Positions 44,161-53,508 are shown, counted from the first letter of the stretch. The stretch is DNA of 64,000 bases from CAXTTV01 sp964247295 (GCA_964247295.1 CAXTTV010000003.1:5446-69445), one strand, 5' to 3'. Numbers and translations are program-made. Notes: generated from the sequence alone by a model not told the origin.

Positions 44161-44370
44161 TACTCGTTGGATGTGGTGCAGGACGATCCAAGGAATAGTA
44201 TGCTCCCACCTCGCCAAGGCTGATAGATCGGACCGCGTGCGTGGCGACGCGTGCCGCATCTGGCGCACCGCGCAAGGCATCGGGTACCCTACCTGATTGG
44301 ACCCGATGGCATGCCCACGCTTACCGAAGCGCTACAACCACACGTAGGGGGCGTCCTTCCTTTGCCAGCC
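44161..44370 (+). repeat. Dispersed intergenic repeat, longest copy
   Basis: The part 44185-44235 matches 9820-9870 in inverted orientation. The part 44240-44365 matches 23505-23625 in inverted orientation. So this copy joins two modules found separately elsewhere. The remaining DNA to 44575 has no recognised gene. Confidence 0.7.
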
Positions 44371-44575
44371 TTTGACATTTTCCAACAGAATCGCTTGCGA
44401 CTCCCCTATATGGCTTGGGTGCTCTCCATATCACCTTCCCTTTTCTCACATTTCAATAGAACTGCATATGCCCTAATTGGAACGGTAATCCGAGTAGTTT
44501 TCAACCAGGTCTATGAAACAAACGTTTTGCCTGGAACGTGCCTTTATGAGAAAAGTAAAGGAAATAGGTGATGAT

Positions 44576-44946
44576 ATGGATGCGAATACCTTTTCTCAGA
44601 ATGAAACTCCCGATGATTCCTGGCAACAGCCCGCGAGCGCGGAACAGCGTCAACGCGTGAACGCTCCCTACCAGGCTCCGACGGCCCAGCCAAATCAGCC
44701 TCAGAGCCTACCACATCCCAGTGTGATTGCGGCCAGATTCAACAGCAGGTTGATCAGGCTATCGACCATCTGGCAAGCCAGGTTCCCGGTGGGGATCGCT
44801 TCTCCCAGCAAGCGAAAGAGGCAGCCTCAGGCGCGATCGATGGTCTGGAGCAGCAACTTCAGGCCGAGCTACAACGGCGTCTGGGGAGCACGGGGGCGGG
44901 TTTCCTTGATGGGGGCAACAATAACAACAGTGGTGGCAGTCTGTAG
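44576..44946 (+). pseudogene. Frameshifted hypothetical gene
   Basis: ATG 44576 opens MDANTFSQNETPDDSWQQPA in one frame. From about 44700 the convincing protein-like sequence lies in the -1 frame: GQIQQQVDQAIDHLASQV, then AIDGLEQQLQAELQRRLG and an Asn/Gly-rich end, stopping at 44946. The original frame beyond that point reads as Arg/Ser-rich noise. The join is near 44690-44740. It may be a sequencing indel, a true frameshift mutation, or recoding. The product would be ~122 residues, helical and unknown. AGGTG precedes the ATG by 5 nt. Confidence 0.65.
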
Positions 44947-45002
44947 GAAAGCACGTTCAGATGCGTTGGTGAAAGACCAACAGCGCACGTAAACGTGCTA
45001 TC

Positions 45003-45848
45003 CTATTTATAGGCGACCACACCAAAGGCCTCGGGCCGCCGGATAATGCGTGAAAAACCAGCCTCCTGAAGGCGTTTCAAGGACCCCTTGGTGATGGCGC
45101 TTCCTGATTTACTGTTGAGATCCCCAATATAATGGAAGAGCCGGCCTCTGGGCTTTAAGACTCTGAATAGTTGCCGGTAGAACTCACCTGAGTAGAGCTG
45201 ACCGGCCCGACTAAAAGCTGGTGGATCATGGATAATCCGGTCAAAAGAGTTATTCTCTAGCTCGGGGACCAGTTCATAGGCATCCCCGAGCAGTTGCTGC
45301 ACTTTGGGATTTGTGAGTAACGGCTGCGACCACGGGTTTTCTCGAAGGATCGCCTGAGCTCCAGGGTCAAATTCAATGGTTACCACCTCGGAGGCGGTGC
45401 GAGCGGCCTCGATCGCAGTATAGCCTAGGCCAGTGGCGGTGTCGAGGACGCGACCGACAAGGGGCTGGATCGTCGTAACCTTTTTCAGCGTATCCTGCCA
45501 GGGATCGATATCTTTGATCCGGTGCATAATAAAGCCGGAGAGCAGCATACTGGGCGCGCCAGCGGTGGGGTAGAGGCTACAGATCAACCCGGTCTTCTCG
45601 GAATAGACCTGAATAGCCCCAACACTGTTATTGTCATCGACGCGAAAGCAGCGGGAGTCGGCCTCTGCAATCTTCCTGGCATCCTCCCAGCGTAGCAGCT
45701 CACCAGTAGGGAAACGCGCTCCCGACCCCTCGATTCTTACCTCAACCTGTGTTCTACCAAGATCCGGCGAGATTTCCATGGTAGAAGCACCTGTTCGCTG
45801 AGCATGTAAGAGGGGCCTGATCTGGTATAACGACAGGACGATTGACAT
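45003..45848 (-). CDS. SAM-dependent methyltransferase-like protein
   Basis: 281 residues. The Rossmann core has VLDTATGLGYTAIEAAR (motif I), VVTIEFDP (motif II), LLGDAYELV and FDRIIHDPPAFS (the HDPP replaces NPPY-type motif IV). LLSGFIMHRIKDIDP precedes the core. The N-terminal ~100 residues are beta-rich. It may modify nucleic acid or a small molecule; no substrate is evident. ATG 45848 has AAAGGAAG 7 nt upstream. Confidence 0.8.
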   Translation of the reverse strand: MSIVLSLYQIRPLLHAQRTGASTMEISPDLGRTQVEVRIEGSGARFPTGELLRWEDARKIAEADSRCFRVDDNNSVGAIQVYSEKTGLICSLYPTAGAPSMLLSGFIMHRIKDIDPWQDTLKKVTTIQPLVGRVLDTATGLGYTAIEAARTASEVVTIEFDPGAQAILRENPWSQPLLTNPKVQQLLGDAYELVPELENNSFDRIIHDPPAFSRAGQLYSGEFYRQLFRVLKPRGRLFHYIGDLNSKSGSAITKGSLKRLQEAGFSRIIRRPEAFGVVAYK

Positions 45849-45900
45849 AACTTTACTTCCTTTCAACCCAATAGTACGTCTGCCATTATAGCATTTGATG

Positions 45901-45972
45901 CGCGAGTAACGACCTCGTTTATCCTGTCAAGGTATGAAAGGTGGACCCATGATTTTCATGGGTCCACTCGCG
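45901..45972. repeat. Long inverted repeat with GTGGACCC palindrome
   Basis: A perfect 12-bp stem GTGGACCCATGA / TCATGGGTCCAC (45941-45952, 45956-45967) with a 3-nt loop; outer arms CGCGAGT / ACTCGCG (45901-45907, 45966-45972) also match but overlap the inner right arm. No T run follows. Confidence 0.7.
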
Positions 45973-46118
45973 TAGAGAGAGTTTTAGGTACAAATGCGGA
46001 TGGACATCTGAGTAATCCATAGTAATTACTAAATCGTGATAGTAATAGAGACATCCATCAAATAATCCTTTTTGGTGGATGTCCTATCCTGGCAGTCGTT
46101 GTTGAAAGGGGCCTTCTA

Positions 46119-46838
46119 TTGTTTGAGTTATTAAGTGCCATTGGTGGTATTATTCTTGTAGATCTGGTTTTAAGTGGAGATAATGCTCTGGTGATTGGGG
46201 CCGCCGCATCTAGCTTACCCCGCAAACAACGTCTCCTGGCGATCACAGCAGGTGGGAGCGCGGCGATTGTGCTCCGGATCATTTTCGCGATTATCGCTAC
46301 CTTGCTGCTTCGACTTCCACTACTTCAAGCTATAGGAGCAGTATTACTTATTTTTATTGCGATCAAGTTGCTCTCTGAGCGCGACACTCAAGAAAGCATG
46401 CACTCACAGGCGAGCGAGATCAATACTCCTAAGGAGATAAAATCCGTCAGTTTTTTATCAGCCTTTGTCACAATTTTGATCGCGGATGTCACGATGAGTT
46501 TGGATAATGTGCTGGCGGTTGGCGCGATTGCGAATGGAAATATTACCACTCTTGCTCTTGGGATAGTGGTGAGTATTCTTTTGATCCTGGTTGGTAGTAC
46601 GCTGGTGGCAGAGGTTATCAGTAAGGTGCCCTGGTTGATGGATATAGCGTCTCTGGTACTGGCCTGGACGGCGGCGCAGATGATGTTAAATGATCTGCGT
46701 CTGGGTCCGATTCTGGCGAATTATTCCTGGTCTTCCTATGTATTGTCCGCTCTGGCGTTATCAACAGTTTTGATCGCGGATATCTTATTGCGTCGCCGGG
46801 ATACTCGTCGTGCGAAAGAGGCGATCGTCAAACAATAA
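46119..46838 (+). CDS. TerC-family integral membrane protein
   Basis: 239 residues with about seven hydrophobic helices. The family motifs DLVLSGDNALVIGAA and IADVTMSLDNVLAVGAIA hold the paired acidic residues. TerC/YjbE/YkoY proteins export Mn2+ to metallate secreted enzymes or relieve metal stress. TTG start with GAAAGGGG 7 nt upstream. The 250-bp upstream gap has hairpins but no recognisable yybP-ykoY riboswitch. Confidence 0.9.
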   Translation: MFELLSAIGGIILVDLVLSGDNALVIGAAASSLPRKQRLLAITAGGSAAIVLRIIFAIIATLLLRLPLLQAIGAVLLIFIAIKLLSERDTQESMHSQASEINTPKEIKSVSFLSAFVTILIADVTMSLDNVLAVGAIANGNITTLALGIVVSILLILVGSTLVAEVISKVPWLMDIASLVLAWTAAQMMLNDLRLGPILANYSWSSYVLSALALSTVLIADILLRRRDTRRAKEAIVKQ

Positions 46839-47021
46839 GGTCTCAAGTGTTGTTGGATGGGCTTCGCGTGTGCGCCCCTGGGACCACATTGTACCATCAA
46901 AAAACATTTTCGTGGCAAGTATGAGGGTGCCCCCTGGCTGGCCGTATCCAGTTTGATCCTCTTCCACCTCTATGCTACTATTTTACAAGGACGAATTTTT
47001 AGCGATATATAGAGGTTCAGC

Positions 47022-48071
47022 ATGCTTTTCTCTTTTGTTCTCGCTGTGACGGTAAATGTAAGGCCGGCCACAATCTCCCAATATTTGTTTACAGCCGCAC
47101 TTTTAACACTGGTGCTGATGACCTGGGCCTATATTTTGTACACAGTGGGTTCGGCCCGGTTGGCGAAGCAATTGGATGGAACGGCAGAGGTTGCCGCAAG
47201 TTCTTCTAACCATAGCTTGCTGGCCTCGGCTGCCAGTGGAGTAGCGACAATGGCCCGTGACCATGTGATTCTTCATGAGCAGCCTGATGGCGAGCGACCA
47301 ATTCCCCTTAATCCCCGGTTGATCTCTTTAGGGCGCGCGGGCAGCATGTTAGGCTGGCTCACACTCGCTCTGCTAATTTTTTCGCAAGTGCTGCGAACGA
47401 TTGTAACCCAGCATGCCCCCTGGAGCGATCTCTACGAGTTCAGTTTAAGCTTTACAGCGGCTCTGCTGCTGGCCTATCTGGTATTTGAGGTACGCTTTCA
47501 TGAGCGGGTTAAAGCCTGGGGCTTGTACGTTTGCCTGCTGGCCCTGATTACCCTGGTGGTGGCCCTCTACATTGGGGTGAGCTACAATATTGTCACAGCC
47601 AGTTCTCAGTTAATTCCGGCGCTCCAGGATAAAACCATTCTGACAATCCATGTCGCGATGGCGGTTTTTGCCTATGCGATGTTCAGCGTGGCGTTTGGCG
47701 CGGGCCTGATTATGCTGGTCCAGGGAGGAGAGGGACAGCGCTATCGCTGGTTGCCCTCGGCTGAGGCAGCCGATGAGCTCTCGTACAAGGCCGTAATTGT
47801 AGGCTTCCCATTGCTGGCCCTGAACCTGATTCTTGGGGCTTACTGGGCGAATTATGCCTGGGGCCATTATTGGAGTTGGGACCCGAAAGAGACCTCCGCC
47901 CTGATTACCTGGCTGATCTATGCCGTCTATCTCCATGCGCGGGGTATTCGTGGCTGGCGCGGTCAGCGGATCGGCTGGATTTTGACGATCGGTTTTCTGG
48001 CGACATTATTCACCTATTATGGTGTCAGTTTCTTTGTTCCCAGTCTGCATAGTTATGCAACTCCTAAATAA
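47022..48071 (+). CDS. ccsA: Cytochrome c assembly protein CcsA (system II)
   Basis: 349 residues, about eight transmembrane helices. The heme-handling WWD motif is WGHYWSWDPKETSALITW. It has the flanking His residues of CcsA/CcmC proteins. With CcsB/ResB (not in this window) it exports heme and attaches it to apocytochromes c. The N terminus has an extra ~90-residue segment with one or two helices and a loop. AGAGG precedes the ATG. Confidence 0.92.
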   Translation: MLFSFVLAVTVNVRPATISQYLFTAALLTLVLMTWAYILYTVGSARLAKQLDGTAEVAASSSNHSLLASAASGVATMARDHVILHEQPDGERPIPLNPRLISLGRAGSMLGWLTLALLIFSQVLRTIVTQHAPWSDLYEFSLSFTAALLLAYLVFEVRFHERVKAWGLYVCLLALITLVVALYIGVSYNIVTASSQLIPALQDKTILTIHVAMAVFAYAMFSVAFGAGLIMLVQGGEGQRYRWLPSAEAADELSYKAVIVGFPLLALNLILGAYWANYAWGHYWSWDPKETSALITWLIYAVYLHARGIRGWRGQRIGWILTIGFLATLFTYYGVSFFVPSLHSYATPK

Positions 48072-48196
48072 CCCCTGAGGAGAAGGCCCCTGAGAAGCCT
48101 GTCAATCTACTTGACACCCTGGAACGCGAGGGATAAGATAATGAAATGTAAACAAGACGTTCCGGGTAGCCTTCCTCCTCAAGAAGGGGTCCATTT

Positions 48197-48682
48197 ATGT
48201 CTTTTCAGATCTGTATCAAGACAAATAAAACGCTTCAACAGCTTGCCACAGAGATCCAGCGCCTATGTTCGCTTCCTCCTTTTTCCGAAAATGCTTTCTC
48301 AGGCGAGCCCTATTGCCAGTTCGAGATGCTCGGCATGCTCATTCTGATCCAACGTTCCGATGAGGAGGAGCGTGATCCCGAGGTTCGCGATTTCCCCTTT
48401 AGCTTTAATCTACAGATGTCTTTTACTGATCATAATCTGGATACGGATGAGATGGAGTATCATCTCCAGCCGTATTATGCCCAACTTCTCTCTTTTAATC
48501 TAGGACTGGATACCGCCTATCCTGAGAAAAAACAGGTGGATCAGAACTGGCAGGTCCGCTATCGCTTCTGTCGTAAAAATCCCGAATGGCGGTCCGATTT
48601 GCTTTTTGGGGAGAAAGGCTGGCAGCCAGCAATTATTGAGAACCCTCCCAGTACCTGGCGCGCTCTATTTCCGATGTTTTGA
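48197..48682 (+). CDS. Hypothetical protein (161 aa)
   Basis: 161 residues, acidic and soluble, with no signal or membrane segment. Contains FPFSFNLQMSFTDHNLDTDE and a Trp-rich C terminus (PEWRSDLLFGEKGWQPA). No family recognised. GAAGGGG lies upstream of the ATG at suitable spacing. Confidence 0.65.
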   Translation: MSFQICIKTNKTLQQLATEIQRLCSLPPFSENAFSGEPYCQFEMLGMLILIQRSDEEERDPEVRDFPFSFNLQMSFTDHNLDTDEMEYHLQPYYAQLLSFNLGLDTAYPEKKQVDQNWQVRYRFCRKNPEWRSDLLFGEKGWQPAIIENPPSTWRALFPMF

Positions 48683-48780
48683 TTGTGCCTTTTTACCTTG
48701 TTGCATTCCTTCTTCAATGCCACCTTTTACCGTTCCGCTGTTCCACATGTTTTGTGTAACAACTTTGGAGGTAACACCTG

Positions 48781-50415
48781 ATGGACAACGTTCAGTCTGG
48801 CTCGGGCGCGCCGGGTGGTCGCCCTGTAATCACCAAGCAGGATATGCGTGTACTCTCCGATCTTTCTCGCTACAATTGTGCCGCCTTTGAGCCGTTTGTG
48901 GCTTTTATTTATGAGAGCCCCACAGGTGATGACCCCCTCCTTTATTCCAACGTAGAGCTGGCACGTGAAGCCTCTCAACTTGCAGCCGGTCTGCAAGGGA
49001 TCGGGATTGAGAAGGGCGATCGTGTAATTGTGATGATGTTTAATGGTCCTCAGGTGGTTATTGCCTATCAGGCGATCGCGCGCGCGGGCGCGATCATTAT
49101 TCCTGTGCTGCCTCTGCTCAAGGGGCCAGAGGTGCGCTTTATCGTGGAGAACTCGGGCGCGAAGGCGATTTTTACCAACAATCTTTTTCTGCCGACTCTG
49201 CAACAGGCGATCGGGACTCTATCCACAATGCAGGCTTTCATCGGGGTAGGAGATCTCAGCAACTTTAGCGATTTTCAGTCGAAGGGGCAGCTTTACGCTT
49301 ACCCAGATCTGGTCGAGCGGGGTCAGGATCACGCCGAGGATTATTTGACGAGCAGTGCTCTGGTCGATATCGAGCCAGATGATGCGGCGGCGATCCTCTA
49401 TACCTCGGGAACCACGGGCCAGCCCAAAGGCGTGGTTTTAACGCATCGCAACCTGGTTGCCAATGCGTTGAGCGGCTTTACGAATATCTCTAAAGATGGA
49501 GTTCAAGAGACGCAGCTCTCGATCCTTCCGTTGGCCCATGCCTATGGGATCATCTCATCCAATGTGAGTTTTCTGAATGGGGCTCAATCGGTAATGCAGC
49601 CTCGCTTCGATCCTACGGCTGTTCTTAAAGCGATCGAGCGGTATAAAATCAGTTCATTCGCGGGTGTGCCAGCGATGTTTGTGGCCTTGCTGTACGCGCC
49701 TGATGCCGATAAGTATGATACCAGTAGTTTAACGTATTGTGTCTCAGGATCAGCACCGCTCCCCCTGGCGATTCTGACGGCCTTTGAGCAGAAGTTTCAC
49801 TGTAAGATTCTTGAGGGGTATGGACTCTCCGAGGCCAGCGCGATGCTGACGGGGCATTCCATCACTATGCTTCAAAAGCCGGGCTCGGTTGGGAAGGCTG
49901 TTGAGGGCGTGGATCTTCGGATTGTCGACGATAATGACCAGTCCCTGCCAAAGGGGGAGGTTGGAGAGATTATCGCGCGTGGTTCTAACATTATGCAAGG
50001 CTATTATCAATTACCGGCTGAGACGAGTCTTACGATGCGCAATGGCTGGTTGCATACCGGTGATATGGGCTATCTCGATGAAGATGATTATCTCTACATT
50101 GTGGAGCGCAAAAAGGATCTGATCATTCGAGGGGGCTTTAATGTTTACCCTCGCGATATTGAGGAGGTTCTTAATAACCATCCAGCGGTCCTGGAGTCGG
50201 CTGTCATTGGCGTTCCCTCAGAGCTTATGGGAGAAGAGGTCAAGGCCTTTGTTGTGCGTCGTAACCCTGTAGATGCCGAGGAACTGATGGCATACAGTCG
50301 TCAGTTGCTTGCCAACTATAAGACTCCAAGTCGGATCACCTTTGTGGATGAACTACCCCGAAACGCGATTGGCAAGATTGACAAAAAGATTTTGCGACAG
50401 CAGCATAATTTGTAA
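48781..50415 (+). CDS. AMP-forming acyl-CoA synthetase (long-chain type)
   Basis: 544 residues of the ANL superfamily. It activates a carboxylate through an acyl-AMP to the CoA thioester. Motifs are ILYTSGTTGQPKGVVLTH, GYGLSEAS, GWLHTGDMGYLDEDDY, KDLIIRGGFNVYP and the C-terminal Lys in NAIGKIDKKIL. The chain-length preference is unknown. It leads a three-gene group with a RAM-domain protein and a ThDP enzyme. GGAGGT precedes the ATG. Confidence 0.93.
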   Translation: MDNVQSGSGAPGGRPVITKQDMRVLSDLSRYNCAAFEPFVAFIYESPTGDDPLLYSNVELAREASQLAAGLQGIGIEKGDRVIVMMFNGPQVVIAYQAIARAGAIIIPVLPLLKGPEVRFIVENSGAKAIFTNNLFLPTLQQAIGTLSTMQAFIGVGDLSNFSDFQSKGQLYAYPDLVERGQDHAEDYLTSSALVDIEPDDAAAILYTSGTTGQPKGVVLTHRNLVANALSGFTNISKDGVQETQLSILPLAHAYGIISSNVSFLNGAQSVMQPRFDPTAVLKAIERYKISSFAGVPAMFVALLYAPDADKYDTSSLTYCVSGSAPLPLAILTAFEQKFHCKILEGYGLSEASAMLTGHSITMLQKPGSVGKAVEGVDLRIVDDNDQSLPKGEVGEIIARGSNIMQGYYQLPAETSLTMRNGWLHTGDMGYLDEDDYLYIVERKKDLIIRGGFNVYPRDIEEVLNNHPAVLESAVIGVPSELMGEEVKAFVVRRNPVDAEELMAYSRQLLANYKTPSRITFVDELPRNAIGKIDKKILRQQHNL

Positions 50416-50447
50416 AGCAGAGCTGCTTTATCAAGAGGAGATTTTTT

Positions 50448-50726
50448 ATGGTAACCGCTTTAGTCTTGATCAACGTACAGCGTGGTCAGGTAGATGAGAC
50501 GGCTCAGGCTCTATTAGAGATCGAAGGGGTGGCTGAAGTTTACTCCGTTACGGGCGAGTATGATCTGGTTGTTCAGCTTCGCCTGCCAGAATATGAGGCC
50601 CTGGCCGGTGCTGTCACAAGTCACATGCTGAAGATCTCCTCGATTACCAAAACCCATACCTTGATGGCCTTTCAACGTTTCTCAAAAGCTGATCTTCAGC
50701 AGGCCTGGGATCTGGGGATCGAGTAG
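50448..50726 (+). CDS. Stand-alone Lrp/AsnC ligand-binding (RAM) domain protein
   Basis: 92 residues covering just the RAM domain (ALVLINVQRGQVDETAQALL, EVYSVTGEYDLVVQLRLPE, ITKTHTLMAF), with no helix-turn-helix. Such proteins bind amino acids or small effectors and can pair with full Lrp proteins or enzymes. It lies between the acyl-CoA synthetase (32-bp gap) and the ThDP enzyme (43-bp gap), so it may modulate one of them. AGAGGAG RBS. Confidence 0.9.
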   Translation: MVTALVLINVQRGQVDETAQALLEIEGVAEVYSVTGEYDLVVQLRLPEYEALAGAVTSHMLKISSITKTHTLMAFQRFSKADLQQAWDLGIE

Positions 50727-50769
50727 CCTGATCTTTCTTAAAAAGATCGGGGAAGATGAGGAGTCTGCG

Positions 50770-52416
50770 ATGTCGATGACACATGGTGGCTGGTTGGTCG
50801 CGAAGATCTTGAAACGCGAGGGGATCGAAGTTGTTTTTACTCTGAGTGGCGGCCATATTGCCGCGATCTACGATGGGTGCCTTCGCGAGGGAATCCGAGT
50901 GATTGACACTCGCCATGAGCAGGCGGCGGTCCATGCCGCCGAAGGCTGGGCCAAAGTTACCCGTAAGCCAGGAGTGGCCCTGCTAACGGCGGGGCCGGGG
51001 GTGACCGATGGGATTACTGGAGTGGCAAACGCCTTTCTAGCGAACAGCCCTGTGCTGGTAATCGGTGGCGCGGCTCCTCTCAGTTTATGGGATCGTGGGG
51101 CGCTGCAAGAGATGAACCAGATCGATCTGCTGCGCCCGGTCACGAAATGGGCCAGGACGGTTCATGAGACCAGCCGGATCTCTGAGTATACCGCCTCAGC
51201 TTTTCGTCAGATGCTGGGTGGGCGTCCAGGGCCAGCCTTTCTAGAGATGCCGATGGACGTTCTCAATAATTTCGCGGATACAGATACCGCGATCGATCCC
51301 GGTGAGCCCTCAATGTATCGTTCGCGGAGCCGACTCTTTCCGGACGCCGACCAGATCCTACGAGCCGCCGCGCTACTGGAAGGGGCTCAGCGCCCGGTCA
51401 TCATGGCTGGGACGGCGACCTGGTGGTGTGATGCGTCAAAGCCCCTGCGTCAACTGGCGGCCCGCCTTCAGGCCCCGGTCTTTCTCAATGGCGCGGCTCG
51501 TGGGAGCCTGCCACCGGATGATCCCTATTTTTTCTCGGCCTCTCGCCGCAAAGCTCTGGAGGACGGCGACCTGATTATCGCGGTTGGAACCAGAATGGAC
51601 TTTCGTTTGAACCATGGGCAGGCCCCGTTGATTCCCGAGCGCGCGAAGATGATCTGGTTGGACCTTTCGCCGGAAGATATTGGGCTGAACCGTGGGGTGG
51701 ACGTTGGGCTGCCTGGAGATGTGGGAGTCAGTTTAACGCAACTTGCCGAAGCCATCAAACAGCGGCAGGGTACCGACTGGCTTCGGCAAATCCGCGACCT
51801 TGAGATTGCCTCGCAGGCTCGCGACAAGGCGGCCCTGAATTCTGACTCCACACCAATTCATCCAATGCGCTTCTGCCGCGAGATCCGAGACTTCATCGAC
51901 GAAAACACCACCGTGATTGGCGATGGGGGAGACATCGTGAGCTATGCGGGTCGGGTGATCAATGTCTCCAGGCCTGGCTACTGGCTTGATCCCGGCCCTA
52001 TGGGTTGTCTGGGGACCGGGACCGGCTTTGCCATAGCAGCCCAACTGGCTCGCCCGGACGAAAAGGTATTGATTATCCATGGGGATGGTGCGTTTGGCCT
52101 CAATGGGATGGAGTTTGAAAGCATGGTGCGGCAGAATTTGCCGGTGGTCTCGATCATTGGGAACGACGGAGCTTGGGGGCAGATCAAACACCCGCAGCAG
52201 GCAATGATCGGGCATTCGACCGCCGCAGATCTGGCACCAGGCATTCGTTACGACAAGATGGTCGAGGCTCTGGGGGGCCATGGTGAACTGGTAGAGCGGC
52301 CAGAAGAGATCCGCCCGGCCCTGGAGCGCGCCTTTGCCTCGGGTAAGCCCGCCTGCGTCAATGTCTTGTTAGATCCCAATAAACCATATAGCCGCTCTAC
52401 CAACGTCGCCGTCTGA
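50770..52416 (+). CDS. Thiamine-diphosphate enzyme, acetolactate synthase/2-hydroxyacyl-CoA lyase type
   Basis: 548 residues with N-terminal PYR, central and C-terminal PP domains. The catalytic Glu lies in TRHEQAAVHAAEGWA. The ThDP/Mg motif runs from GDGAFGLNGMEFE to GNDGAWGQ. ALS-like spacing TAGPGVTDGITGVANAF is present. The QEMNQIDLLRPVTKWA segment resembles IlvG/ALS-like proteins such as mycobacterial Rv1820, but the neighbouring acyl-CoA synthetase makes a 2-hydroxyacyl-CoA lyase or oxalyl-CoA decarboxylase plausible. No small regulatory subunit (ilvN) is adjacent. Confidence 0.88.
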   Translation: MSMTHGGWLVAKILKREGIEVVFTLSGGHIAAIYDGCLREGIRVIDTRHEQAAVHAAEGWAKVTRKPGVALLTAGPGVTDGITGVANAFLANSPVLVIGGAAPLSLWDRGALQEMNQIDLLRPVTKWARTVHETSRISEYTASAFRQMLGGRPGPAFLEMPMDVLNNFADTDTAIDPGEPSMYRSRSRLFPDADQILRAAALLEGAQRPVIMAGTATWWCDASKPLRQLAARLQAPVFLNGAARGSLPPDDPYFFSASRRKALEDGDLIIAVGTRMDFRLNHGQAPLIPERAKMIWLDLSPEDIGLNRGVDVGLPGDVGVSLTQLAEAIKQRQGTDWLRQIRDLEIASQARDKAALNSDSTPIHPMRFCREIRDFIDENTTVIGDGGDIVSYAGRVINVSRPGYWLDPGPMGCLGTGTGFAIAAQLARPDEKVLIIHGDGAFGLNGMEFESMVRQNLPVVSIIGNDGAWGQIKHPQQAMIGHSTAADLAPGIRYDKMVEALGGHGELVERPEEIRPALERAFASGKPACVNVLLDPNKPYSRSTNVAV

Positions 52417-52423
52417 TATCTGT

Positions 52424-52458
52424 AAGGGCCATCGCCGGGATACAAAGTGATGGCCTTT
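52424..52458. terminator. Convergent-gene terminator
   Basis: Stem AAGGGCCATC / GATGGCCTTT (10 bp, one G-U) with a ~15-nt loop between the ThDP gene (+) and the SUKH-like gene (-). Confidence 0.6.
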
Positions 52459-53104
52459 ATCCGGCGTCTTCAGTAAACTCAACTTCTACACGGCTCCCAT
52501 CCGGCAGATCGCGGATCTGCTGAGCCACCTCCGCCCGAACCTGCATCCCTTTAACCGCATCCAGTGCTACCAGATTCTCTAAATCAAAGTCTCCACCAAA
52601 CACAAACAATTGGCGGGGAATCAATCTTTTCTCCGGGTCCAGCGGCCCTTGCAGGTACTCCCAATCGTTAGCGAACAGGCTCCCAACCTCTACCTGATCA
52701 TCGTCGAGGATCTTGTAGGCCCACTCATTCAGATCAGCGGCATGCTCTTCCTGTTCCCCTGTTTCAGGATCGAAGCGCCAGATCTGCCCCTCACGGATCA
52801 AAAACTGCTCGCCAAAGATATCTTCAGCGAAACAGAGCCCATCCATAAGCAGATCGCTGTAGTGATTGCGCCAGAGCTCCTGACTATTCCAGCGTTCCAG
52901 ATCGTATCCCTGAGTTTGTTTTCCCAGAGGGAAAAGATGGAGCGCTCTCTCAAAAGCGAAAAAGCCGTTTTTTGTCCGCAGTAACGTCTCCAGAGGATCG
53001 GCCAGGTCGCCGGCCACCCTCCTTATCTTTTCAGGGAGGCGCTCAATAGGATTGCCAAGGGGCTCACTCGCCAGTTGAAGTAAGGCCTCCAAATCTTCTG
53101 CCAT
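52457..53104 (-). CDS. SMI1/KNR4 (SUKH)-like protein
   Basis: 215 residues. The segment LLRTKNGFFAFERALHLFPLG then FAEDIFGEQFLIREGQIWRFDPETGE is typical of SUKH domains, the superfamily that includes many polymorphic-toxin immunity proteins and yeast Smi1. No toxin gene is adjacent, so an immunity role is only a possibility. The C-terminal ~60 residues form an extra alpha/beta segment. Confidence 0.75.
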   Translation of the reverse strand: MAEDLEALLQLASEPLGNPIERLPEKIRRVAGDLADPLETLLRTKNGFFAFERALHLFPLGKQTQGYDLERWNSQELWRNHYSDLLMDGLCFAEDIFGEQFLIREGQIWRFDPETGEQEEHAADLNEWAYKILDDDQVEVGSLFANDWEYLQGPLDPEKRLIPRQLFVFGGDFDLENLVALDAVKGMQVRAEVAQQIRDLPDGSRVEVEFTEDAG

Positions 53105-53434
53105 AACTTTTCCCTTTCTTTACTCTTTTTGTCTTTCCTATTATCAGCAAACATGTCTAATTCTATGAGATTTTGCAAATGCAGTGGGCACTTTTAGACA
53201 GAAGTCCTTTTTACGTTTTTTAGTCATAATCTGTGCATAATCAGAATATTTTATTGCCTAATAGCTCAAAGAGAGTCATTGTGACAAAATATGAAGATGT
53301 GTACGTTTATATACTATAGACGGTCATGTATTCGCACGACTGCATATGGAAACTTTGTAACGGCTTTCGGATCTGTCACCACTATTTTTGTAGCTTTGAC
53401 AGAATAGGATAGGACGTTAATTAGTACTTTTAAG
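53105..53434. other. Intergenic region, nothing recognised
   Basis: 330 AT-rich bases between divergent genes. A TTGACA at 53396-53401 has no good -10. No gene or structure seen before the promoter at 53435. Confidence 0.5.
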
Positions 53435-53464
53435 TTGACAAAATCTTTTATAGTCACGTACACT
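53435..53464 (+). promoter_or_regulatory. Promoter of the large BACON protein gene
   Basis: TTGACA 53435-53440, 18-nt spacer, TACACT 53459-53464. The predicted 5' UTR is about 38 nt and contains AGAGGGG. Confidence 0.72.
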
Positions 53465-53508
53465 TGCTTTCGTATCAGAAATTTTATGTATAGAGGGGTA
53501 ACCGAACG

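Noticed and set aside
44251..44571. 106-codon plus-strand ORF
   Set aside because: Most of it lies in the dispersed repeat and it has no RBS or recognisable domain.
45973..46118. Possible yybP-ykoY manganese riboswitch before the TerC gene
   Set aside because: TerC genes often have this riboswitch and the region has hairpins such as GACATCCA/TGGATGTC, but the conserved core sequences of the riboswitch are not recognisable.
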